A stretch of 64,000 nucleotides of DNA from assembly GCA_002753735.1 (NCBI GenBank), contig PEAN01000004.1, forward strand, positions 51,160 to 115,159, given 5' to 3'. Under the pieces are notes generated by a model. It did no database searches, was not told where the DNA came from, and saw only the letters and a program-made list of their open reading frames with translations. This stretch comes from Magnetococcales bacterium DCbin4. Its GTDB lineage: Bacteria > Pseudomonadota > Magnetococcia > Magnetococcales > UBA8363. A program made the translations under genes and the position numbers. Shown piece by piece: positions 38,635 through 52,804 of this stretch; within the stretch, counting starts at the first letter, position 1, and each line of letters opens with the position of its first letter.

Positions 38635-41600
38635 ATGACCATGAATCATCAGAGCATCCGCACCAAGCTGATCAAGTACATTGCCGCCCTGGTGGCCATT
38701 TCCGTCGGGCTTTCCACCTTGTTCATCTCGTTGTTGTTGTTTGGTCACATGGAACGCGAACGTCGAGCCAACCTGACCAATCAGGCCAGGCACGAAATGA
38801 TGCGCCTGGAGCAACAGATCGGCATGCTGGTGGAGAATACCCAAAGGTTGACCGAGAACCCTTTTGTGGTCAACGGGTTGATCGATCCCCAGGGACGGGA
38901 GACCTACCTTCCGAAAATCGCCGATAATTTCGCCACCAGTCGGGATGTCGTCTCGTTCGCCCTGGTCGATTTTGACGGCCATCCTTTGTTCGTCAAGGGC
39001 GAAACCCCCGATGCAACCAATGATTCCGGGGCGTTGCGTCTGGCGTTGGGAATGGGTAGTCCGGGGGTGTTTCTGAGCCCGTTCGACCAACGTTTGTTGA
39101 TCGTGGCGCCCATCCATTATTACCAGACCACCCAAGGGGCGGTGGTGATCAAATTTGATCTGGAAACCATCGCCAAACGGGTGCTGGTGGGTGAACCCGG
39201 CATGTTCCAGGCCCTGGTCGTCGAAGGGGAAAATATTTTCGTCTTCAATCATCTTCCCGGAGAAAATTATCTGACCGAGACGGTGTTGGCCCATGATTCC
39301 TCCCCCTTCATGATGCAGCTCCATGCAGGGGTGTTGGTGGGGACGCCGATGAGTGAATTTCATGCTCCCATACGCAAGGCCATCGCTCATTTTGTGATGT
39401 TGGGTGTGTTGTTGGTGATGGGGGCAATGGTGGCTTCCATCTGGTTGGGCAACAGCATTGCCCGCCCCATTCTGGTCTTGAATGACCGGGTCCGGCGTGC
39501 AGGTGCATCGGAAGCGGTTCCCTGTTACCCCCTGGGAAGCAATGATGAACTTGAACTCTTGGCGTTGGCATTCGATGAACGGACCCGTGAACTGGGCAAT
39601 GTCCAGAAAGATCTGGAACGCCGGGTGAAAGAGCGCACCTCGGAACTTCAGCGCAGCAAGGAGACGCTCAACCGTGCCCAAAATGTCGCCCACCTCGGCA
39701 GTTGGCGTCTGGATATGGTGACGGGTCGGCTGACCTGGTCGGACGAAGTATACCGTCTGTTTGGCCTTCCCGTGGGAGCACCCATGGATAATTCCACGCT
39801 CTTCCCAGGTGTTTTCCCGGATGATCAGGAACGGGTGAACCGGGCATGGCAGGCCGCCATGGCTGGAAAAGCCCCCTATGACATCGAACACCGGGTGGTG
39901 GTGAACGAATCGACCCGGTGGATGCGGGAGATTGCGGAATTTGTCCGCAATGAAGAAGGTGAGATTGTCGAAGTCATTGGCACCGTTCAGGATATTACTG
40001 ATCATCATACGGCCCAGGAAAGCATTCGTCTGTTGTCGCAGGCGATGGATCAAAGTTCTTCCGATATCGTGATCACCGATCAAAATGGTTACATCATCTA
40101 TATCAATCCGCGGTGCATCGAATCGACCGGTTATTCCCGCGATGAACTGCTCTTCCACAATCCGTGTCTGATTCAATCGGGAAATACGCCGCTTTCGGTT
40201 TACCAGGAACTTTGGCAGACCATCACCAGTGGTCAAACCTGGAGGGGGGAGCTGCAAAACCGGAAAAAGGATGGAACCCTGTTTTGGGAATATGCGGTGA
40301 TTTCTCCGGTACGGGATCGCAATGGTACCATTACGCATTATCTGGCGATCAAGGATGACATCACAGCGCAAAAAAGATTGGAGGAGGAACGGCAGCAGGC
40401 TTTGGCCAAGGCGGAACAGGCGAGCCGGGCCAAATCGGAATTTCTGGCCAACATGAGCCATGAAATCCGGACGCCCATGAATGCCATCATCGGCTTGAGT
40501 CATTTGTGTCTGAAAACCCGTTTGAACGCCAAACAAAGGGATTACATCCGCAAGGTCCACCATTCCGCCACCTCGCTTTTGCGCATCATTAACGACATCC
40601 TTGATTTTTCCAAAATCGACGCCGGACGGATGGAGATGGAGTCCATCGAGTTCACCCTGGATGAGGTTTTGGGCAATCTTGCTTCCACGATTGCACTGAA
40701 AGCCCATGAGAAGCAGTTGGAATTCATCATGAAGCCCGCGCTGGACATCCCTCCGCTCCTGGTCGGCGATCCATTGCGCCTGGGGCAGATCCTGATCAAC
40801 CTGACGGGTAATGCCATCAAGTTCACCCAGACGGGAGAAGTTTCCGTTGCGATCCATGTGCTCCAGCGGGAAGAAGAATTCGTATGGTTGGAACTCGAGG
40901 TCCGGGATACGGGTATCGGCATGACCCGGGAGCAGATGGATGGTCTGTTTCAGGCGTTCAGCCAGGCGGATACCTCCATTACCCGCCGTTATGGTGGCAC
41001 CGGTTTAGGGTTGGCCATCACCAAACGCCTGATTGAGATGATGGGGGGAAGGATTCAGGTCGAAAGCCAACCGGGTCAGGGGTCTCGTTTTGTCTTCGAT
41101 GTGCGCCTGGGTGTCGGGAAACGAATCGTTCCTTCCCACAGTGGCTTTTCCACACATGACTTGGTCGGAAAAAAAGTTCTGGTGGTCGATGACAACCCAA
41201 GTGCGTGCGAAGTCATGGTGTACCATTTGATGGCGTTGAAGTTCAGGGTCGAGGGTGTTCATGGAGGTCGGAAGGCGCTGACGGCCGTTCGGGAGGCGAA
41301 GAAGGGGGGGGATCCGTTCGAATTGATGCTCATGGATTATCGAATGCCAGATCAGGATGGGATTTCGACCGCCAAGGAATTGCGTGCCATGTCCGAGTTA
41401 CAACCGTTTCCGGTGATCATCATGGCCACCGCCTACGGTGAGGAAGATGTGGTCCGGAGGGCGACTGAGGAGGCTCATGTCGATGGTTTCCTGGTGAAGC
41501 CGGTCAGTCAGAGCCTGTTGTTTGAATCCATCATGGAAGCCTTTGGCAAGGCGGAACAGGGTCATTCCCAGGAGGTCCGGCATCTTGACGAGGATCGGGA

Positions 41601-42672
41601 GTGGATGGCGATGCTTTCGGGTGCCCGGATTTTATTGGCGGAGGATAATGAAATCAATCAGCAGGTGGCGCGGGAATTGTTGGAGCAGGCCAACATGACG
41701 GTGGTCGTCGTGGAACATGGTCAGCAGGCGATTGATCGGGTCCGTGCGGAACATTTCGACGGAGTATTGATGGATGTGCAGATGCCGTTCATGGATGGTT
41801 TGACCGCCACTCGGGAAATTCGCAAAGATCCCAATTTGGCGACGTTGCCGATTTTGGCGATGACGGCCAATGCCATGGCGGGTGACCGGGAGGTATGCAT
41901 CGAAGCGGGGATGCAGGATCATATCGCCAAACCGGTGGATCCCCGGGAGCTGTATGCCACGATGGCGCGTTGGATCAAACCTGCGACCCCTCAACCCATC
42001 GTCCATTCCGGGGAACATGGGGTGAAACCGGAAGACAATGAGGTGACGTTGCCGACCATCGTTGGCCTGAATACCCGGGTGGGGGTGAAATACCTGGGCG
42101 GGAATCGGGAGGGTTATCTTGAATTGTTGGCCCGTTTTCATGCCAACCAGAGGGGGACGGCAGCGGCGATTCAGGAGGCGATGCGTGGTGGTGATGATGC
42201 CACGGCGCAACGGTTGGCGCATTCACTCAAGGGGGTCTGTGCCACCATCGGAGCTGATTCTTTGTCGGAAAAGGCGGCCCGGCTCGAAACTTATTTCAAG
42301 CAGGGGGATCGTTCGGACCAGGTCGTTGAGGTGCTGGCATCGGTGGCGGAAGAACTGGAAACCCTGTGCCTGGATTTGGAGCGGTTTTTCCAGAGCCGTC
42401 ATGTCACTCCCGCGGGTGAAGCGACGGTACAGCCGGAAGATGAACAGACCCTGGAACAAACGCATGCCTTGCTGTTCCAGATTGCCGGGGAACTGGAAGC
42501 GTTCGATTCGGCGGTAGAGGAAACCTTGTCTCGCCTCATGCACTTGCCCCATGTGCCAGAGTTGGCCGAGGGAATCGCACGGATTTCAGACCGGGTTTCC
42601 CAGTACGATTTCGAGGGGGCTGCCGTGGAATTGCGGCAGTGCATGCAGCGGATCGGTTTGGTCGTTCAATGA
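38635..42672 (+). CDS. Hybrid sensor histidine kinase (periplasmic sensor, PAS, HisKA, HATPase, two receiver domains, HPt-like)
   Basis: SEFLANMSHEIRTPMNAIIGLSH H-box; GGTGLGLAITKRLIEMMGG; VLVVDDNP and ILLAEDNEINQQVA receivers; RLAHSLKGVCATIGA HPt. ORF open from 38608. Confidence 0.9.
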   Translation: MTMNHQSIRTKLIKYIAALVAISVGLSTLFISLLLFGHMERERRANLTNQARHEMMRLEQQIGMLVENTQRLTENPFVVNGLIDPQGRETYLPKIADNFATSRDVVSFALVDFDGHPLFVKGETPDATNDSGALRLALGMGSPGVFLSPFDQRLLIVAPIHYYQTTQGAVVIKFDLETIAKRVLVGEPGMFQALVVEGENIFVFNHLPGENYLTETVLAHDSSPFMMQLHAGVLVGTPMSEFHAPIRKAIAHFVMLGVLLVMGAMVASIWLGNSIARPILVLNDRVRRAGASEAVPCYPLGSNDELELLALAFDERTRELGNVQKDLERRVKERTSELQRSKETLNRAQNVAHLGSWRLDMVTGRLTWSDEVYRLFGLPVGAPMDNSTLFPGVFPDDQERVNRAWQAAMAGKAPYDIEHRVVVNESTRWMREIAEFVRNEEGEIVEVIGTVQDITDHHTAQESIRLLSQAMDQSSSDIVITDQNGYIIYINPRCIESTGYSRDELLFHNPCLIQSGNTPLSVYQELWQTITSGQTWRGELQNRKKDGTLFWEYAVISPVRDRNGTITHYLAIKDDITAQKRLEEERQQALAKAEQASRAKSEFLANMSHEIRTPMNAIIGLSHLCLKTRLNAKQRDYIRKVHHSATSLLRIINDILDFSKIDAGRMEMESIEFTLDEVLGNLASTIALKAHEKQLEFIMKPALDIPPLLVGDPLRLGQILINLTGNAIKFTQTGEVSVAIHVLQREEEFVWLELEVRDTGIGMTREQMDGLFQAFSQADTSITRRYGGTGLGLAITKRLIEMMGGRIQVESQPGQGSRFVFDVRLGVGKRIVPSHSGFSTHDLVGKKVLVVDDNPSACEVMVYHLMALKFRVEGVHGGRKALTAVREAKKGGDPFELMLMDYRMPDQDGISTAKELRAMSELQPFPVIIMATAYGEEDVVRRATEEAHVDGFLVKPVSQSLLFESIMEAFGKAEQGHSQEVRHLDEDREWMAMLSGARILLAEDNEINQQVARELLEQANMTVVVVEHGQQAIDRVRAEHFDGVLMDVQMPFMDGLTATREIRKDPNLATLPILAMTANAMAGDREVCIEAGMQDHIAKPVDPRELYATMARWIKPATPQPIVHSGEHGVKPEDNEVTLPTIVGLNTRVGVKYLGGNREGYLELLARFHANQRGTAAAIQEAMRGGDDATAQRLAHSLKGVCATIGADSLSEKAARLETYFKQGDRSDQVVEVLASVAEELETLCLDLERFFQSRHVTPAGEATVQPEDEQTLEQTHALLFQIAGELEAFDSAVEETLSRLMHLPHVPELAEGIARISDRVSQYDFEGAAVELRQCMQRIGLVVQ

Positions 42673-42889
42673 CCAGGGAATCGAATGGGGGTTGCCACAG
42701 GTTGTGTTGACATTCATGATTACCATGAGACAAACAGGGTTCCCGCCTTTGAGGGAATGACGGGGGATTGCCCCCCGGGGGGGGGGGGTTTTTCTGATTC
42801 TGCTTTACGTTGCGATCATGTATTGCATGATCCCCCCTTTTTTCCGGGTCATTTTCTTGACACGATTTCACCGGGTGAGGAGTGAGAAA

Positions 42890-44071
42890 ATGAACAGGGG
42901 CGAGCATACGGAAAAAAATGGCGTGATTCTCCTGGTCGATGACCAGCCTGAAAGTATTCTTGTCGTCAAGGAGGCGTTGAAACGTCATTTCATCATCAAG
43001 ATCGCTACCCGAGGTGAATTGGCGGTCACTCTTGCGGCTTTGGGTGGTATCGACTTGATCCTGCTGGATTTACTCATGCCGGAAATGGATGGTTATGAGG
43101 TGTGTCTGCGCCTGAAGGAGGATCCCCGGACGCGTGACATACCGATTATTTTCATGACTTCCAAGGACAGCCAGGAGGATGAAATTGTTGCCTTGAGGCT
43201 GGGGGCGGTCGATTTCATTCGCAAGCCCAGCAATCCGGCCATCGTGTTGTTGCGCTGTGTCAATATTGTTGCCTATCAGTACGCCAAAAAGGAACTGGAC
43301 CTGAAAAATGAACAGTTGCAACAGGCTTTGAAGGTTCGGGAAAACGTTGAGCGCCTGTTCCAACATGACCTCAAAGGTCCCTTGACCGGAATCATTGGTG
43401 TGCCGCAAATGTTGCTTGAAGCGGACAACCTGACCGATGGGCAGAAAACCATGCTCAAGGTGGTGGAAAAGAGTGGATATGTGATGCTGGATATGATCAA
43501 CCGTTCACTCGATCTGTTCAAGATGGAAAATGGTACCTATGATTTTCAGCCGACGGTATTCGACCTGCTGGAACTATTGGAACGCATCGTCACCGATCTG
43601 AAGCGTTCCGCCGACGCCAAAGGGGTCACCATTCACATTGAGTGTGCCGATGGTGACCTCAATCAAGGGAAATCTTTCGTCGTGATTGGCGAAAAAACAC
43701 CGTGTTATTCGTTGTTTTCCAATCTGATCATGAATGCCATCGAAGCTTCCGAACGGGAGACGGCCATCGCCATTGATCTGTCTTATGGCGAGGCTGAACG
43801 GTTTGTGAAGATCACCAATTCGGGTGAGGTTCCCGAGGCCATTCGTGATCGGTTTTTTGAAAAATATGTCACCAGTGGCAAGAAAAGTGGTACCGGGTTG
43901 GGAACCTATTCCGCCTGGTTGTCGGTCAAGACCCAAAATGGCAGGATTGATCTGGATACCAGTCGGCCCGGGGAGACCTCGGTGACGGTGGTTCTGCCCT
44001 ATTCGGAGGTTTTGGCGGGGTTTCATCCGGCTTGGATCAGAGACCTTCCTGACCTGGATGGAAAGGTCTGA
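42890..44071 (+). CDS. Response regulator fused to a histidine kinase-like ATPase
   Basis: ILLVDDQPESILVVKEALK, DLILLDLLMPEMDGYE, FQHDLKGPLTGIIG, GTGLGTYSA. Confidence 0.85.
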   Translation: MNRGEHTEKNGVILLVDDQPESILVVKEALKRHFIIKIATRGELAVTLAALGGIDLILLDLLMPEMDGYEVCLRLKEDPRTRDIPIIFMTSKDSQEDEIVALRLGAVDFIRKPSNPAIVLLRCVNIVAYQYAKKELDLKNEQLQQALKVRENVERLFQHDLKGPLTGIIGVPQMLLEADNLTDGQKTMLKVVEKSGYVMLDMINRSLDLFKMENGTYDFQPTVFDLLELLERIVTDLKRSADAKGVTIHIECADGDLNQGKSFVVIGEKTPCYSLFSNLIMNAIEASERETAIAIDLSYGEAERFVKITNSGEVPEAIRDRFFEKYVTSGKKSGTGLGTYSAWLSVKTQNGRIDLDTSRPGETSVTVVLPYSEVLAGFHPAWIRDLPDLDGKV

Positions 44072-44132
44072 AGGGTTTCATGCAAGTTTCATTTGCCTTT
44101 TGAATGTTCCAGGTCTATGGTCTGCCGGGGTG

Positions 44133-44340
44133 TGTTGAAGAAAAAATGATCAAGAAAAAAACGGGGACTGGGGATTGCCACCCGGGTTTCGATGTTGATC
44201 CTTCCTGAGCCGAACATGATGTTCTTCGTGGAATAATGATCAAAATCCCGGGGGCTTTGTCACTGAGTTCCCGGTGTGGAAAATCAAAACACCGGGGGCA
44301 ATCCCCCAGACCCCTTTTTTTTCTTAATCATTGGTTTAAC
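44133..44340. repeat. MITE-like inverted-repeat element, copy C
   Basis: Left gttgaagaaaaaatgatcaagaaaaaaacggggactggggattgccacccgggttt; reverse complement of right gttaaaccaatgattaagaaaaaaaaggggtctgggggattgcccccggtgtttt. Confidence 0.75.
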
Positions 44341-44367
44341 CGCTCATGATCAACTGATGAGGGCATC

Positions 44368-45719
44368 ATGCCTTTTATTCCACATACGGATGATGACATT
44401 CGGGAAATGCTTGCGACGATTGGCGTGGATGGAATGGACGCCTTGTTTGATGAAATCGATCCTTCCTTGAGGGCGCAGCCGGTCGAACTCCCAGCGCCGA
44501 TGGCGGAATGGGAAGTCACCCGGCTGATGCGGGAACGGGCGGGCCAGGACACGGGAAGGCTCAATTTTGCCGGGGCGGGGGCCTATGCCCATCACATTCC
44601 CGCGACGGTGTGGCAGTTGGCCTCCCGGGGCGAATTTTATACCGCCTATACCCCCTATCAGGCGGAAGCCAGTCAGGGGACGCTCCAGATTCTCTATGAA
44701 TTTCAGACCATGATGGCCTCGTTGACGGGGATGGAGGTTTCCAACGCCTCGTTGTACGACGGCGCCAGTGCGCTTGCAGAGGCGGTATTGATGGCGGTTC
44801 GTCTACGTGGTCAGGCAAGTCCTCCCCGGGTGTTGGTGCCGCAAACCTTGAATCCGCGTTATCTGGACGCAGTGCGTACCCTGGTGTTCCTCCAGGGGAT
44901 CGAACTGGTTGCCGTCCCCTTCATTCCGGAGGATGGCCATGTCGCTCCCGAAGCCCTGGCGCCCTGGGAAGGGCAAGGTTATGCCGCTCTGGTCATCCCG
45001 CAGCCCAACTTTTTTGGCGTATTGGAGGAGGTGGATGCCCTGACCGACCGGGCGCATGCCTCGGGTGCGTTGGTGATCGGTGTGGTGAACCCTGTCGCCA
45101 TGGGGGTGTTGGCCCCTCCAGGGGAATGGGGCCGGAAGGGGGCTGATATTGCCTGTGGCGAGGGTCAACCTTTGGGGGCACCGCTCTCTTCGGGCGGGCC
45201 GGGATTTGGATTTTTGTGTTGCCGGACGGCCCATGTGCGACAGATGCCCGGGCGTATCGTGGGACGCACCACCGACAAGGAAGGACGGCCCGGATTCGTC
45301 CTCACCCTTCAGGCGCGTGAACAACACATCCGCCGTTCAAGGGCGACTTCCAATATTTGTACCAGTCAGGGATTGATGGCGGTGGCGGCGGCGATCCACC
45401 TGTCGCTTCTGGGTCCGGACGGGTTGCGGCGTACCGCCCTGACGTGTCATGCCCATACGGCGGAACTGTTGGAACTGCTATTGACGTTGCCCGGGGTCAC
45501 CCGGATCTTTTCCCGGCCTTTCTTTCATGAAGTGGCGGTACGTTTGCCGCGACCGGTTCCCGAAGTCTTGGAACGGTTGCAAAGGAAGGGGATCGTGGGG
45601 GGCCATCCCTTGACACGGACGCATGCGGGGATGGATAACGCCCTCCTGGTCTGTGCGACTGAAGTGATCCAGAGGGCTGATATGGAACAGTTTGTCAGTG
45701 CATTGCGGGAGGCCATGGC

Positions 45720-45723
<4 letters not shown>
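44368..45723 (+). CDS. gcvPA: Glycine dehydrogenase (decarboxylating) subunit 1
   Basis: [31 protein letters not shown]-type start; [61 protein letters not shown]. Confidence 0.95.
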
Positions 45724-48525
<2,802 letters not shown>

Positions 48526-48547
48526 TTCATGGTTTGAGTGAAGATCG

Positions 48548-48584
48548 GACCCCCGGGCGTTTTTGGCCCGGGGTTTTTTTTTGG
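48548..48584 (+). terminator. Rho-independent terminator of eno
   Basis: acccccgggcgtttttggcccggggttttttttttg: GC stem plus poly-T. Confidence 0.85.
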
Positions 48585-48999
48585 GTGTGCCCGGCAGGAA
48601 ATTCCGGGCAAATCCTGGGGGCATAATATTGGAATTTCGCACGTAGAGGAGGGACAGTTTCGTATTGTATCCCTTGAATTCCGTTGGGGAACATATGAAG
48701 ATATTTTTAATCCTGTATATGCCGCTATTCATTTTTATGTTGCGGGGCAGTTACAAAGAGGCAAAAGCTGAGTTTGGTATTAAAGATGATGCGAGGTTTT
48801 TGTCTGTGATGTTCTGGCTATTAGGGTGTCTTGTTGGATTAATTCAGTGCTTAGTAGCAGTTTCAGGTAACACAATAACGCTAACACTTTCCCCCTTCTA
48901 AACTGGTGGAGCGAGCTTTTGGTGTGCTGATGATGAACCTGTGCCGCCATGGATGTGGCAGCATTCAAGGAAAGTGAGCACACGATTCCAGGGACATGA

Positions 49000-49287
<288 letters not shown>

Positions 49288-49428
49288 TAATTTACACGAA
49301 TCTGGTGCAGATCAAGATAATAAACGATTATTCATGTTTCAATTCCTGGTATGCTTTCTGCTGTCTTTCTCATAAGGATTGATCGGACAGTGATCCTGTC
49401 ATCAAAGCTTTCATGAGGGAGACGGAAC

Positions 49429-49593
49429 ATGATTCATACGTTGTTTTCTTTGATTCGCAAGTTGGTGATTGGTGCAGTGATGGTGATGTTGACGATGATT
49501 TATGCTGATCGTTTTCTTCCGGATGGAATCCGTTATTTGCATGGAGTTAATGATCGTGCATCGGGTTCGGTCTATGAACAAAAAATTCCATGA
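49429..49593 (+). CDS. Putative 54-aa small membrane protein (not in ORF track)
   Basis: MIHTLFSLIRKLVIGAVMVMLTMIYADRFLPDGIRYLHGVNDRASGSVYEQKIP; purine-rich gagggagacgg just upstream; one hydrophobic helix. Confidence 0.4.
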   Translation: MIHTLFSLIRKLVIGAVMVMLTMIYADRFLPDGIRYLHGVNDRASGSVYEQKIP

Positions 49594-49735
49594 TTGATTT
49601 TTTCGTCGATGATCCCCTTTGTTTGGGTCAAGTGCCAGGGGGGATGTTCGGCGTGGGATTGTTAATGAGTGGGTTCAGGGAATAGAATGGGGACGCAAAG
49701 CTTCCGATGATTTTTTTGATGGGATTGGGAACCCT

Positions 49736-50563
49736 GTGTCCGCATATCGTTTGCTGCATGGTTTGTTGAAGTGCCTGCTGTTCATGCTCTCCTTGGTTGG
49801 GAGCCTGTCCGTTGCATGGACCGGCGCCTTTGGCCAGGAAGGGGAAATCATTCGCCTGTTGACCTATCACAATCACCCCCCGTTCGTGACGGGTCCTGAA
49901 CAGGGGGTGTCGTATGATCTGGCGCGCATGTTGACCCGGTTTTCCGCCGGGCGCTGGAATTTTCAGGTCCGGATCGTCCCGCGTAGCCGCCTGGATCTGG
50001 AACTGGCCCCGTGGATTCAGGGACGGTGTTTCGGGGAGAAACGGGTTGACGATCCCGCCTGTCACGATGATTGGAGTGTGATGTGGGTCAATCCCTCCTG
50101 GGGGTTTGGTGCTGGTACGGGGACGACCTTTCGTTGGGTCAACCTGTTCGAGGATGCCAATGCCATCATTTCCTTGAAGGATGCGGCGGTTGATTATCAA
50201 TCGCCGGAGTCCCTGGTGGGCTTGCGTTTTGGAGGCATGAGGGGTCATCATTATCTGGGGTTGGATCCTTTGATCACCGCTGGTCGGATCCAACGGATCG
50301 ATGGGGATCATGAACGGGAAAATCTTGTCAAACTCTTGATGAAGCGTCTGGATGCCGTGTTGCTTCCTGAGTCGACGACCCGTTATTTCCTGACCCGGGA
50401 TGACCTCCTCAGCAAGTCTGCGGACCGTTTTTTCATCGCACCCGTCCGGCATCAACGGTTTTGGCGACAATTGATGATTCCCCCCACGCGTGATGATCTG
50501 GAAACTTTGTTTCAGCGTTGGTTGGCGACGGGGGCCTTCCCCAAAGAGGTGACGGGTGAATGA
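49736..50563 (+). CDS. Periplasmic solute-binding-like protein (SBP_bac_3-like)
   Basis: Signal peptide (LLKCLLFMLSLVGSLSVAWTGAFGQ) from GTG 49736; IIRLLTYHNHPPFVTGPEQGVSYDLARMLTRFS. ORF track start is 49619 (TTG). Confidence 0.6.
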   Translation: MSAYRLLHGLLKCLLFMLSLVGSLSVAWTGAFGQEGEIIRLLTYHNHPPFVTGPEQGVSYDLARMLTRFSAGRWNFQVRIVPRSRLDLELAPWIQGRCFGEKRVDDPACHDDWSVMWVNPSWGFGAGTGTTFRWVNLFEDANAIISLKDAAVDYQSPESLVGLRFGGMRGHHYLGLDPLITAGRIQRIDGDHERENLVKLLMKRLDAVLLPESTTRYFLTRDDLLSKSADRFFIAPVRHQRFWRQLMIPPTRDDLETLFQRWLATGAFPKEVTGE

Positions 50564-52802
50564 TTCGCAAACAATCGCGGCGAAACCGGTCGCCATCAAA
50601 CATTCCATCAGCATGAAACTGCTGAAAATGGTCTTTGGCACCTACTGCCTGGCGACCATTTTCCTGACGTCAATGCAAATGTGGCGGGAATATTCCCGGG
50701 AAACCGAAAAAATCATCGAATCCCTCACCCATTATCAACCCTTGTTTGAAAAAACCATCGCCAACAATGTCTGGCACGTCGATCTGTCCCAACTGGAGGT
50801 CACCCTGGAAGGGATCATGCGTTTGCCGGAGGTGGTTGGCATCAGCGTTCACGATGCCCAGAGCCGGTATATCGCCCGTAAGGGGATGGTCGATGTCGGG
50901 GAACGGAATCTGCTCCCCATCGACGGCGTTCAGGTCAAGAACGCATCGAGTCTTTTTGCCGTCAATCTGTTTCAGCACCGTTTCGACCTGGTGACACCTC
51001 AGGATTCAGGTCCTGCCGAACGGTTGGGTCAGGTGATCTTCTACTCCAATTCCGACATCGCCGTTGCCCGTGTACATGACCTGTTCTGGTCCATCATCTT
51101 TTTTGCCGCGGTCAAAACATTGTTTCTGTGGGTCGTGTTTTTGTATTTCGGTCGTAAGCTGGTGGGACAACCGCTCCTGGATCTGGTGTCGCAAACGGCC
51201 CGTTTTTCCCTGGATCAGACGGGTAAACCTTTGGAACCCGTCGCGGTGATGGCCGACGAGGTCGAACAACTGAAAACCTCATTTACCTTGATGCAATCGC
51301 GTCTCCGGGAAACCATGGACGATCTGACCCAGGGGTACGCCCGTTTGGATGCGGTGGCAACCATTCTGGAAATTGCATCGAGTTCCAAGCCAATCAAAAT
51401 ATTGCTCCAACAGGTATTGGAAGAATTGGTCAGCAAGGGATGGCTCCCTGTGCAAAAAACCAAAATACAGGGGGCATGCATCTTTCTGTATGATGCCGAG
51501 CGCCAAACGCTGGTGATGGAGGCCCAGGTCAACATGCCTTCCGGATCGTTGGAACAGTGTCAGACGGTCGATGTGGGGGCATGTTTGTGTGGCCGGGCAT
51601 TCTCAGATAAAGAGACCATCTATTCTCACAAACACACTCATGACCAACCGATGTATCATGGCGGCGGCGATTGCAATACCGCCTACTTCGCCATCCCCAT
51701 CTGTTCCAGCACCAAAAAACAGGTGATCGGCGTTTTGACCTGCTATTTTGAATCGGGCCAGGATCAAGGGGCACGCGATATTGATTTTCTCGCGGGTATC
51801 GCCAGTTCTCTGACCAACCTGATCGAACGCAAAATGGCCGAAGATGCCTTGCATACCCATCAGGAATACCTCGAACAACTGGTCGCCACCCGTACCAAGC
51901 AACTGGCACATGCCGAACGGTTGGCCTGCCTTGGAACCTTTTCCGCCGGTATGGCCCATGAAATCAACAACCCCAACTCCTTCATCTCCGGCAACGTCGA
52001 TTTCCTGCGCCAGTTCTGGCAACTTGCTCGGCCAATCATCGAACAAAATCAACACCTCGACCCTTCGGGCCGGGTCGGTGCGTTTCTTCATGAGGTGGAT
52101 GAAACCTTGGATGGGATGCTGGATGGCAGCCGCCGTATCTCCAAAATTGTTGACAGCCTCAAGGCATATTCCCGTGGTGGCATGGAGTCCGACAAGGTGG
52201 AATGCAGATTGTTGGATCCGGTCCAGGATGCGGGATATCTGTTGCGGCATCGGATCAAAAAAGGTTTTTCCCTGAAAATCGAAGTCCCTCCCTCAATCAT
52301 GGTCGTTTGTGACCGTCAACAAATGACACAGGTTTTCGTAAACCTGTTGAACAATGCCATGGATGCCATGGAAGGGATGGAAGACCTGGAAGACAAGCGG
52401 ATGACCATCAAGGCGGAAGTGTTGGAACAACATGTTTGGATACGGGTCAAGGATCGGGGACCCGGCATTTCTCCCGATGCGACGGGAAAAATATTTGATC
52501 CGTTTTATACCACCAAGGGGAAAACCAAGGGGACTGGCCTGGGGCTGTCCATCGTGCAGGGGATCATCCATGACCATGCGGGTCAGATTACCGTCTACTC
52601 TTCGGCGGACTGGGGGAGTGAAACCGAGTTTCTCATCATTCTGCCGGAGCGGACCCATTATCTGACCATCTGGCAAAAGCGGCAGCAACGGGCGGTCGAC
52701 GTGGTGCCGGAAGGGGGGCAGGGGCTTGCCATGAACCGGGAAGGGGCTGGGGTGGTCGGTCAGGATGAAGGGTTGTCCTGTCAGAATTGTGCAGGGAATT
52801 GA
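50556..52802 (+). CDS. Sensor histidine kinase with GAF-like domain
   Basis: N-terminal TM/periplasmic region; [25 protein letters not shown]-like; [26 protein letters not shown]-box; [16 protein letters not shown]. Confidence 0.85.
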   Translation: MNDSQTIAAKPVAIKHSISMKLLKMVFGTYCLATIFLTSMQMWREYSRETEKIIESLTHYQPLFEKTIANNVWHVDLSQLEVTLEGIMRLPEVVGISVHDAQSRYIARKGMVDVGERNLLPIDGVQVKNASSLFAVNLFQHRFDLVTPQDSGPAERLGQVIFYSNSDIAVARVHDLFWSIIFFAAVKTLFLWVVFLYFGRKLVGQPLLDLVSQTARFSLDQTGKPLEPVAVMADEVEQLKTSFTLMQSRLRETMDDLTQGYARLDAVATILEIASSSKPIKILLQQVLEELVSKGWLPVQKTKIQGACIFLYDAERQTLVMEAQVNMPSGSLEQCQTVDVGACLCGRAFSDKETIYSHKHTHDQPMYHGGGDCNTAYFAIPICSSTKKQVIGVLTCYFESGQDQGARDIDFLAGIASSLTNLIERKMAEDALHTHQEYLEQLVATRTKQLAHAERLACLGTFSAGMAHEINNPNSFISGNVDFLRQFWQLARPIIEQNQHLDPSGRVGAFLHEVDETLDGMLDGSRRISKIVDSLKAYSRGGMESDKVECRLLDPVQDAGYLLRHRIKKGFSLKIEVPPSIMVVCDRQQMTQVFVNLLNNAMDAMEGMEDLEDKRMTIKAEVLEQHVWIRVKDRGPGISPDATGKIFDPFYTTKGKTKGTGLGLSIVQGIIHDHAGQITVYSSADWGSETEFLIILPERTHYLTIWQKRQQRAVDVVPEGGQGLAMNREGAGVVGQDEGLSCQNCAGN

Positions 52803-52804
52803 CG

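Noticed and set aside
38581-40857. 758-aa minus-strand ORF
   Set aside because: Antisense to the hybrid kinase with clear H-box and receiver motifs; translation is low-complexity His/Gln/Gly/Pro-rich, typical of a shadow ORF.
42755-42850. gggggattgccccccggggggggggggg...gatccccccttttttccggg as another element copy
   Set aside because: Core-like string present but the A-rich edge is absent and the G-run is low complexity; too decayed to assign.
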